From positions 1 through 35,329 of the forward strand of contig NZ_SMDQ01000061.1 in NCBI RefSeq assembly GCF_012911975.1: 35,329 nt of DNA. Reading direction: 5' to 3'. A program made the position numbers and the translations under genes. This DNA is from Nodosilinea sp. P-1105. Its GTDB lineage: Bacteria; Cyanobacteriota; Cyanobacteriia; Phormidesmidales; Phormidesmidaceae. Below, piece by piece: positions 26,749 to 32,135 of this stretch (within the stretch, counting starts at the first letter, position 1; every line of letters starts with the position of its first letter). The notes beneath the pieces were generated by a model. It saw nothing but the letters and a program-made list of their open reading frames with translations. It was not told the origin of the DNA and did no database searches.

Positions 26749-28164
26749 TTGAGCAAGAATCCTGCCACTAAAGAAGCAAAAAATACAGCAATAGACACGC
26801 CCATGTTACTCATAAAATTCATTAAATTGTTAACAGAAACGGAAATCGACCTCTTAAGAATAAAGGAATTAGAGATTAATGCAACTGAACGAGTGACCAG
26901 AAAACTGGTCACCTGCGGAGTGTTCAATGCTAATTCATGCGAAGAGGATACATTCAAGAATCATTATAAAAAATATATTTCATTTTCAAATAAATTGAAT
27001 TCTTGCGTTAGCAATTTGACTTTTTTGATTTTCTTTCTGTCTGTTCTGGCTCTCTTTCTTTACATGCATAGCCTAACATATTTCTTGTATCAACAAGGCA
27101 TTCGACTAGGAACTCAGGTCGTATACACAGATAGTTTTGTTGGTAATCATGAAATCATTTGGGGCATAGTATTTTTAATGTTGTGTTTCTACATTCTGTG
27201 GAGCCTCTTCATTAAAGAAATCATCTATTTTATTGACTCGAAAGAACAAGAATATGATAAGCGGGAGGCTGATTATCAAACGAAAAATAGAGATTCGGAA
27301 TCCGCTGGAAGAAAGCTTGCAAGAATATTAATAGCTCTTTCTTTGACTTCTCTTTTTCTTGCTGCATGGGGAATCTGGACAGCGTTGTCTACTTATCCTT
27401 CATCCCCTGGCCGTCTTTATGTTTTCGCTGGAGCAATAGGAATATTCATTCTTGTTGGACTTTCTCTTTCCATATTATTCGGAATTCCTTTAAACGCCTT
27501 TGCTGAATTAACCTTAAAAAGAAGTATCCCAGACTCAATTATTGTGTCGGAACTAGGAAGATTAATATTATTTCTTGATGGTGAGTCCTTGCCTTCACAA
27601 AAGCTTGAAAGTATTGCTGTCAAGAACGATGTCATAGAATCATTAGAGAAAATAGCTGCCTGTTTTTCAAGGTTTCTACCGCGAAAAATTCGCGTTAATG
27701 ATGCTCGGGAGAAAGCGTTGATTGAAAGAGAGTTTAAAAGTATAGCCAATGGGTTTCAGGTATTGCAAATGTGGCTCTATACCCCTATGCCTGACACCGG
27801 AGAAGCTCTTACTGTAAGACTAAAAACTGACCTTAGGAATATCCTACAAGGTAACTATCATGACTTACCTAGGACTGATCGACTTCCCAGGGCTGACATT
27901 CCTGCTAAAGATTTTTTGGTAAGTCAAGCTAGCCAGTGGATAAATCTGCTACTTAAGATGTCCCTGCCATTTATATTACTTTGGATTCTTGATCTGAGTC
28001 CAATAGGAATTCCGCCAAATTCTATGGATTACTTATTGTTGGGATCTTTTACCTTTTCAGTGCTATTTTTTGTTGTTGAGATAGATCCTCAATTTGGCGA
28101 AAAGCTCACATTTATTAAGGGCATTCAGGATCTTTTAAATACCAGGAAAGATGATAGTAAGTAG
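26749..28164 (+). CDS. Unknown AT-rich membrane protein, about six TM segments
   Basis: I do not recognise this 471-residue protein (TTG start at 26749; an ATG at 26803 would give 453 residues; neither has a good ribosome-binding site). Hydrophobic stretches lie near residues 88-112, 138-165, 192-212, 220-250, 396-418 and 423-443. There is a charged loop after the second stretch and a long hydrophilic region (about 255-390) between the fourth and fifth. The coding sequence is clearly richer in A and T than its neighbours and lacks their GC-rich third positions, which points to recent transfer. It follows the repeated HNH fragment and precedes a REP/RAYT block, so a defence- or stress-island role is possible but unsupported. 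Confidence 0.7.
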   Translation: MSKNPATKEAKNTAIDTPMLLIKFIKLLTETEIDLLRIKELEINATERVTRKLVTCGVFNANSCEEDTFKNHYKKYISFSNKLNSCVSNLTFLIFFLSVLALFLYMHSLTYFLYQQGIRLGTQVVYTDSFVGNHEIIWGIVFLMLCFYILWSLFIKEIIYFIDSKEQEYDKREADYQTKNRDSESAGRKLARILIALSLTSLFLAAWGIWTALSTYPSSPGRLYVFAGAIGIFILVGLSLSILFGIPLNAFAELTLKRSIPDSIIVSELGRLILFLDGESLPSQKLESIAVKNDVIESLEKIAACFSRFLPRKIRVNDAREKALIEREFKSIANGFQVLQMWLYTPMPDTGEALTVRLKTDLRNILQGNYHDLPRTDRLPRADIPAKDFLVSQASQWINLLLKMSLPFILLWILDLSPIGIPPNSMDYLLLGSFTFSVLFFVVEIDPQFGEKLTFIKGIQDLLNTRKDDSK

Positions 28165-28191
28165 GTTGGGTGCAGCGAAGCGGAACCCAAC
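28165..28191. repeat. REP palindrome 1
   Basis: GTTGGGT ... ACCCAAC arms enclose GCAGCGAAGCGGA. It begins at the stop codon of the membrane-protein gene and precedes the RAYT pseudogene. The same palindrome recurs at 29123 (degenerate) and, inverted, at 29774. Confidence 0.8.
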
Positions 28192-28247
28192 ACCCCAAGC
28201 CCTTGGCAAAGCCTAACATTCTCAACCATCAAAGCCCCATTCCCAAG

Positions 28248-28712
28248 ATGCACTACCGCCGTGCAACCACCCCAGGAGCCACCTACTTTTTTACCGTTGT
28301 TACCCACCAGCGGCAACCCATCTTCCAAAATACCTGAGCCATCCACCATCTCCGCCATGCTTTTCATACCGTCAAAATCGAAAAGCCCTTCACCATTGAT
28401 GCCATCATCATCCTGCCCGATCATCTCTATACCCTCCGGACATTACCCAAAGGCGACGCCGACTTTTCCTCTCGCTTGCAACGCATCAAAGCCAAACTTA
28501 GCCGCAAATGCCCCATCGAATTCAAACAGCCTGCTCCAACATCTCGACAACACAAAGGTGAATTAGCGATTTGGCAACGACGGTTTTGGGAACATCAAAT
28601 TCGCAACGAAACTGATCTGAGTCAGCATATTGAATATATCCATTACAACATCAAACCCACGTTTTTAGGTGGTTTCAGGAGCGCATTTTGGAAATTCCTT
28701 AGCCAATGTTAG
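28248..28712 (+). pseudogene. REP-associated transposase (RAYT), broken copy
   Basis: From MHYRRATTPGATYFF to WQRRFWEHQIRNETDLSQHIEYIHYN this frame follows the complete RAYT gene at 29212 almost residue for residue. An in-frame TGA occurs at 28335-28337 (codon 30) and the C terminus diverges after HYN, where the other copy has PVKHGL. The HUH histidines are changed too: the motif reads DHLYT instead of DHLHS. The gene is therefore a decayed transposase copy, probably with its own REP palindrome at 28165. Confidence 0.85.
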
Positions 28713-28860
28713 GTTGGGGAACTGGTCTCTAAAGAGGTGATGAATGCCTGAAGTGCCTATCTTACAAAGGTTTGGCCTAACGTGCCGAGAATAGCGCAAA
28801 ACCCTTGTTCAGCAAGGCTTCTGAGGGGTCATCGCCGACTAACAGTCCAGTGCCATTTTT

Positions 28861-29037
28861 CTAACTAAGCTGGCCTGTGTTGATATTGTAGCAACTTAGA
28901 ATGCTGCCTGTACTAGTTTTCAGGTAAAGAGTACCTAACTTGATATCGGAGTGCATCTTCGACGGTCTCTCATAACGTTGACCGCTAGATTCACAAAAAG
29001 ATTTGTAGGCATTGTGGGCTTTTTCAAAATCGTCCAT
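28861..29037 (-). CDS. Small hypothetical protein, 58 aa
   Basis: Read on the minus strand from an ATG at 29037, preceded by TTGAGGTG at a normal ribosome-binding distance. The product starts MDDFEKAHNAYKSFCESSGQ and ends SILSCYNINTGQLS. It is soluble, with two cysteines and a pattern (alternating polar and hydrophobic residues, then LYLKTSTGSILSCYNI) that suggests a small alpha/beta fold. I do not recognise it. It faces away from the flanking transposase sequences and has an AT-rich upstream region, which supports it being expressed. Confidence 0.5.
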   Translation of the reverse strand: MDDFEKAHNAYKSFCESSGQRYERPSKMHSDIKLGTLYLKTSTGSILSCYNINTGQLS

Positions 29038-29122
29038 TAGGACACCTCAAGAAATATTACATCTTTAAATTTATCCTACTTGAGCTTTTTCTCAACTGTA
29101 AGTAGCTATAGAGTGAACGTAG

Positions 29123-29150
29123 GTTGGGTGGAGCGCCAGCGGAACTCAAC
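29123..29150. repeat. REP palindrome 2 (degenerate)
   Basis: GTTGGGTGGAGCGCCAGCGG followed by AACTCAAC. It keeps the opening arm but has one mismatch in the closing arm. It lies 61 bases before the complete RAYT gene. Confidence 0.75.
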
Positions 29151-29211
29151 ATCGCTGATAGTTCACCCACCCAACAACCTACCCTAAGCGCATGCAACTT
29201 TCCACCATCTC

Positions 29212-29754
29212 ATGTACTACCGCCGCGTCAAAACCCCAGGGGCAACCTACTTTTTCACCGTCGTTACTTACAATCGACAACCGTTATTTCTCAGCGACTA
29301 CACTATAGCCTTACTCCGTCAAGCCTTCAACACCGTCAAAACAGAATCTCCATTTATAATTGACGCCATTGTCATTCTGCCTGATCACCTCCACAGCATT
29401 TGGACCCTACCCGACGCCGCCGCCGATTATTCATCCCGATGGAGACACATCAAAGCCCGGTTTAGCCTGCGGTGTCCACAAGCCTACAAACAAAGCCAAA
29501 ACCTTTCTCGCCAACGTAAAGGCGAACAAGCCATCTGGCAGCGACGGTTTTGGGAACATCAAATTCGCAACGAAGCCGACTTTAGCCAGCATGTGGATTA
29601 TATTCACTACAACCCTGTAAAACATGGCCTGGTCAGAGCACCTATGGATTGGCCCTATTCCAGCTTTCATCGCTATATCAAAGATGGGGCATATCCGGCA
29701 GATTGGGGGGCGAGTGGAGCGATTGAGTTTGATGAGAAGATTGGGCGAGAGTAG
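29212..29754 (+). CDS. REP-associated tyrosine transposase (RAYT, Y1/HUH)
   Basis: The 180-residue single-strand transposase has the HUH pair in DHLHS (H59, H61), the conserved WQRRFWEHQIRNEADFSQHVDYIHYNPVKHGL block containing the catalytic tyrosine (Y130 or Y133), and the C-terminal WPYSSFHRYIKDG. RAYTs act on REP palindromes, here found on both sides (29123 and, inverted, 29774). The ATG at 29212 fits the family start MxYRR. A decayed sister copy lies one kilobase upstream. Confidence 0.92.
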   Translation: MYYRRVKTPGATYFFTVVTYNRQPLFLSDYTIALLRQAFNTVKTESPFIIDAIVILPDHLHSIWTLPDAAADYSSRWRHIKARFSLRCPQAYKQSQNLSRQRKGEQAIWQRRFWEHQIRNEADFSQHVDYIHYNPVKHGLVRAPMDWPYSSFHRYIKDGAYPADWGASGAIEFDEKIGRE

Positions 29755-29773
29755 AGGGGCGTGGGTTGGGGGT

Positions 29774-29803
29774 GTTGGGTTCCGCTTCGCTGCACCCAAC
29801 CTA
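29774..29803. repeat. REP palindrome 3, inverted relative to REP 1
   Basis: GTTGGGTTCCGCTTCGCTGC followed by ACCCAACCTAC is the reverse complement of REP 1 at 28165. The inverted pair encloses both RAYT copies. Confidence 0.8.
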
Positions 29804-29824
29804 CGGTGGATTAGACTTATCGGA

Positions 29825-30061
29825 TTAGAGGTCTTTTACTTCATCTAGTAAGTAGCGCTCAACAAAGGCTTTTGCGGCTGAAGGGTTGAGGCCTTTGAGG
29901 GCTCTGACAATGTCCACAATAGTCTCCCCCGACGGGTCGCTTTTCTCATTCGCCCATCGGTAGACGCTATTACGCTCAATATTGAGAGCCATAGCAAGGC
30001 TGTACTGACTCACCTCATACTCCTCAAGCACTTGCCTGAGTACCTGTCCTGCTTTTCCCAT
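29825..30061 (-). CDS. XRE-family small DNA-binding protein, 78 aa
   Basis: The protein has a helix-turn-helix of the XRE/Cro type: LRQVLEEYEVSQYSLAMALNIERNSVYRWANEKSDPSGETIVDIVRAL, with a short C-terminal helix SAAKAFVERYLLDEV. It is a common small cyanobacterial regulator type. Its start faces a divergent upstream region containing three GTTGACG-type repeats (30101-30159). A fragment of a second copy, covering only the C-terminal helix, lies at 31345-31398. Confidence 0.85.
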   Translation of the reverse strand: MGKAGQVLRQVLEEYEVSQYSLAMALNIERNSVYRWANEKSDPSGETIVDIVRALKGLNPSAAKAFVERYLLDEVKDL

Positions 30062-30095
30062 GACCTCATGGTGTCAGAGGAGATTGACTGAGTAA

Positions 30096-30161
30096 ACAAC
30101 AAATCAGTTGACGACAACAAATTAGTTGACGATGATGCTGTCATCGAATCTGTTGACGTCA
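30096..30161. promoter_or_regulatory. Candidate operator: three GTTGACG-type repeats in a divergent promoter
   Basis: ACAACAAATCAGTTGACGA (30096-30114) and ACAACAAATTAGTTGACGA (30114-30132) differ by one base and are 18 bp apart. A third, GAATCTGTTGACGTC, follows near 30145-30159. They lie between the divergent XRE gene and the small-protein gene, so binding by the XRE protein is the simplest reading. A relic of transposon-end binding sites is an alternative. Confidence 0.5.
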
Positions 30162-30366
30162 AAAGCTATCATGCAAACCAAAGCCTTCCTTGCTTCCCCT
30201 GACCAGTCCACCCAAGCCTCTGGGCCAGTCCACCTCGAACTCACCCTCAAACTCCACAGCTATCCCCACCCAGATCGCGAACCCGTCAAAATTCTCGTCA
30301 TCGGCTCCAAGCAGTCCGTCAGCGCCATTGTCGTTGCCCTGCACCAGCTCGGCTTTGCCGAAATCT

Positions 30367-30398
30367 AAAGCCCTCCGGGCATGCGCTTGCGCGTAGCG
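30367..30398 (+). repeat. Small dispersed repeat AAAGCCCTCCGGGCATGCGC..., copy 1
   Basis: About 32 bases with inner arms GCCC/GGGC and GCGC/GCGC, interrupting the small-protein gene after GFAEI. An identical copy is at 31531-31562 at the same codon position of the paralogous gene. Confidence 0.75.
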
Positions 30399-30473
30399 AG
30401 TGGACAGACTTCCTCGGCGCCCCCAACGCCGACCGCCCCCTCCAGTTTCTAGTTTGGCCCTGATGAGGTGATG

Positions 30474-30503
30474 TAGACGCGGAGCGGCTTCCCGAAGAGT
30501 AGG
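30474..30503 (+). repeat. Small dispersed repeat TAGACGCGGAGCGGCTTCCC..., copy 3
   Basis: Interrupts the small-protein gene after GPDEVM. Same family as 11724, 17775 and 31658, with one base changed (GAAGAGTAGG). Confidence 0.8.
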
Positions 30504-30687
30504 CATTGGTGAGGTATTTGCCCAGGGAGTAAGGGGTGGTGGGGTGGTGAGGGTGGTGGGGTGGTGAGGGAATGAAGGGTGGTGCAGGGTTTGTATCGGG
30601 TGCTGCCTGAACCAGAGAGAGTAGGTAGAATGAGCTGAGATGAGCTGTGCTGCGAGGAAACGGGTTGTGGAGACCGGGGCCATAGAG

Positions 30688-30987
30688 ATGGTAAAGACCA
30701 AACAGGCCGAAATCGCTGAGCTGTGCCGCCGCAACCAGGTTGCCCAACTCGATTTATTTGGTTCGGCTACTCGATCAACCTTCAATGCCCAGACCAGCGA
30801 CTTTGATTTTCTCGTAGCCTTCGCCATCCAATCCCCCGATGGGGCTGCCAATCGCTTTTTTAGCCTCAAGCAGGGCCTTAGCGATTTGTTGGGGCGCACG
30901 GTCGATTTAGTCGATCTGAACGCCATCAAAAATCCTTACTTTTTAAAAGTTATCGCTCCTGACCGGCTGACCGTCTATGGATCTTGA
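30688..30987 (+). CDS. MNT-type nucleotidyltransferase (antitoxin of MNT/HEPN module 2)
   Basis: With the ATG at 30688 (MVKTKQAEIAELCRRNQV) the protein is 99 residues, the normal size; the frame is open to another ATG at 30640, but those 16 residues lack family resemblance. The catalytic signature is LFGSATRSTFNAQTSDFDFLV, i.e. G25-S26 and D38-F-D40. It is the presumed adenylyltransferase antitoxin for the HEPN protein encoded next, whose start it overlaps by 11 bases. This module is quite different in sequence from module 1 at 25003. Confidence 0.88.
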   Translation: MVKTKQAEIAELCRRNQVAQLDLFGSATRSTFNAQTSDFDFLVAFAIQSPDGAANRFFSLKQGLSDLLGRTVDLVDLNAIKNPYFLKVIAPDRLTVYGS

Positions 30988-31324
30988 ACTGCTACGGTAT
31001 CTGTACGACATTCAGCAGGCTGGAGAGTTGATTCAAACCTTTACCGCTGCCCATACTTTTGACAGCTACCGAGCCGACGTAATGGTGCGCTCAGCCGTCG
31101 AGCGACAGTTCATCACCATTGGAGAAGCGTTGAATCAGGCTATGCGGCGATCGCCTGATCTGGAGCGCCAAATAGCCGAAGCCCGCAAAATCGTAGACTT
31201 TCGCAATCTTCTGACCCACAGCTATGGAGCTGTCTCTGACGCTGTGGTCTGGGATATCATTCAGACCAGTCTTTCCAGGCTTATTAGCGATATTGATGCT
31301 CTAATGGAATCTGCCGATGGTTAG
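30977..31324 (+). CDS. HEPN domain protein, HepT-like RNase toxin (module 2)
   Basis: The 115-residue helical protein carries R76-NLLT-H81-S-Y83, the RX4H ribonuclease motif with the target tyrosine of the partner MNT enzyme, preceded by RQFITIGEALNQAM. It overlaps the MNT gene by 11 bases. The pair is wedged between the two decayed copies of the XRE/small-protein locus, so it probably arrived with, or caused, the rearrangement seen there. Confidence 0.9.
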   Translation: MDLELLRYLYDIQQAGELIQTFTAAHTFDSYRADVMVRSAVERQFITIGEALNQAMRRSPDLERQIAEARKIVDFRNLLTHSYGAVSDAVVWDIIQTSLSRLISDIDALMESADG

Positions 31325-31344
31325 CAGGGCTGGCATTGCCCGGC

Positions 31345-31398
31345 CTATGGCATTTCGTTGAGAAGATAGCCTTCGATAAAGGCTTTAGCGGCTTCAGC
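31345..31398 (-). pseudogene. C-terminal fragment of a second XRE-family gene
   Basis: On the minus strand the codons give AEAAKAFIEGYLLNEMP stop, matching SAAKAFVERYLLDEV at the end of the XRE gene at 29825. Everything upstream (the helix-turn-helix and the shared promoter) is missing, and the fragment joins directly to the middle of the divergent small-protein copy. Confidence 0.7.
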
Positions 31399-31412
31399 TA
31401 CCCCCACCCCGA

Positions 31413-31438
31413 TGGTCAAAGACCGACCCTAGGGGGTC
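31413..31438 (+). repeat. 26-base GGTCAA element, copy 1
   Basis: GGTCAAAGACCGACCCTAGG plus GGGTCA, with palindromic core arms GACCC/GGGTC. It interrupts GAT|CGCGAA of the small-protein gene; copy 1 of that gene at 30281 lacks it. Confidence 0.7.
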
Positions 31439-31530
31439 ACGCGAACCCGTCAAAATCCTCGTCATCGGCACCAAACGCTCCGCCAGCTCCGTCGTCGTCG
31501 CCCTCCATCAGCTCGGCTTTGCCGAAATCT

Positions 31531-31562
31531 AAAGCCCTCCGGGCATGCGCTTGCGCGTAGCG
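31531..31562 (+). repeat. Small dispersed repeat AAAGCCCTCCGGGCATGCGC..., copy 2
   Basis: Same sequence and same insertion point as 30367-30398. Confidence 0.75.
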
Positions 31563-31596
31563 AGTGGACCGACTTCCTCAGCGCCCCCAACGCCGT

Positions 31597-31622
31597 TGGT
31601 CAAGAACCGGCCCCTAAGGGCC
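31597..31622 (+). repeat. 26-base GGTCAA element, copy 2
   Basis: GGTCAAGAACCGGCCCCTAA plus GGGCCA. Core arms GGCCC/GGGCC differ from the copy at 31413 but remain complementary. It is absent from the corresponding place in the paralogue near 30433. Confidence 0.65.
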
Positions 31623-31657
31623 ATCGCCCCCTTCAGTTTGGCCCCGATGAGGTGATG

Positions 31658-31687
31658 TAGACGCGGAGCGGCTTCCCGAAGGGTAGG
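31658..31687 (+). repeat. Small dispersed repeat TAGACGCGGAGCGGCTTCCC..., copy 4
   Basis: Same sequence and same insertion point as 30474-30503. Confidence 0.8.
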
Positions 31688-31743
31688 CGTTGGTTAAGTA
31701 TTTGCCACGGATTGAGGGCTGAACGACTTGTTCCTAGGCCGCA

Positions 31744-32112
31744 TCAAGCCATTACCTGCTTAATGGCTTGGATAGCTTGAATCAGAATTTCGGCGGCTTG
31801 ATGAACGTCATCGTCGGTAGAGAACTTGCCTAGGCCAATTCTGAGGGCACCTTCAACAATTGGCTCTGCCAGCCCCATCGCCCTGAGCACATGGGATGGG
31901 GCTTCAACGCCTGAGGAACAGGCGGAGCCGGTGGAAATGGCCAGTTTGTGGCGCACCCTGGCGATGACGGCGCTGTTGGGAATGCCGGGGATAGAGATGT
32001 GCAGGTTACCGGCTAGACGGTTGTGCGGGTCGCCGTTGATCACTAGGTCGGGGATTTGGGCTTGGAGGAAGGATTGGAGGCGATCGCGCTTTTGCCCAAT
32101 CTCAATTGTCAA
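31744..32112 (-). pseudogene. Cysteine desulfurase (NifS/IscS/DndA-like), C-terminal third only
   Basis: The 122-codon frame (first possible start TTG at 32112, directly after an in-frame stop at 32116-32118) matches the last third of class-V aminotransferase-like cysteine desulfurases: KRDRLQSFLQAQIPDLVINGDPHNRLAGNLHISIPG, the active-site loop ISTGSACSSG with the catalytic cysteine, PSHVLRAMGL and LRIGLGKFSTDDDV. The PLP lysine and the N-terminal two-thirds are missing, so it cannot be active. The break lies about 25 bases from the stop of the nuclease-helicase gene. The helicase segment therefore probably landed inside, or replaced, the 5' part of the gene. Which desulfurase subgroup it came from cannot be decided. 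Confidence 0.85.
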
Positions 32113-32135
32113 GGTTTAAGAAGTGGCGGGTAAGG

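Larger units (their letters stand above)
28713..29211. other. Gap between the two RAYT copies, with one small minus-strand ORF
   Basis: Apart from the 58-codon frame at 28861-29037 and the REP palindrome at 29123, I see no features. A run of AT-rich sequence at 29050-29100 is the probable promoter region for the small gene. Confidence 0.5.
30171..30532 (+). pseudogene. Small cyanobacterial protein of unknown function, interrupted by two dispersed repeats (copy 1)
   Basis: The intact part reads MQTKAFLASPDQSTQASG, then LHSYPHPDREPVKILVIGS and VVALHQLGFAEI and stops at 30366. If the roughly 32-base element at 30367-30398 is left out, the frame resumes as EWTDFLGAPNADRPLQF. A seven-base CTAGTTT duplication then shifts it to GPDEVM, and after the second element (30474-30503) it ends LVRYLPRE stop. 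The same reconstruction works for the copy at 31395. I have an impression of intact cyanobacterial proteins with this HSYPHPDR...KILVIGS pattern but cannot name a function. The original ATG is probably 30171. Confidence 0.65.
31395..31722 (+). pseudogene. Small cyanobacterial protein of unknown function, interrupted by four tiny repeats (copy 2)
   Basis: The copy starts in mid-gene with SYPHPD, followed by an element (31413-31438), REPVKILVIGTKRSAS and LHQLGFAEI, an element (31531-31562), EWTDFLSAPNA, an element (about 31595-31624), RPLQFGPDEVM, an element (31658-31687) and LVKYLPRIEG stop at 31722. Removing the four inserts restores one frame through the parts that can be compared with copy 1. 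The N-terminal part of the gene is deleted. Confidence 0.65.

Noticed and set aside
30640..30687. Earlier ATG for the second MNT gene
   Set aside because: The extra 16 residues do not resemble the family, and the ATG at 30688 gives the usual length.
31336..31560. 74-codon frame over the second small-protein copy
   Set aside because: It changes register across a 26-base insert and ends in translated dispersed repeat; the true ancestral frame is recovered only by removing the inserts.
32095..32130. Left end of the candidate Tn7-like element near the desulfurase break
   Set aside because: Contains CAATTGTCA and GGCGGGTAA, but not in the order, orientation or spacing expected of an inverted copy of the right end.
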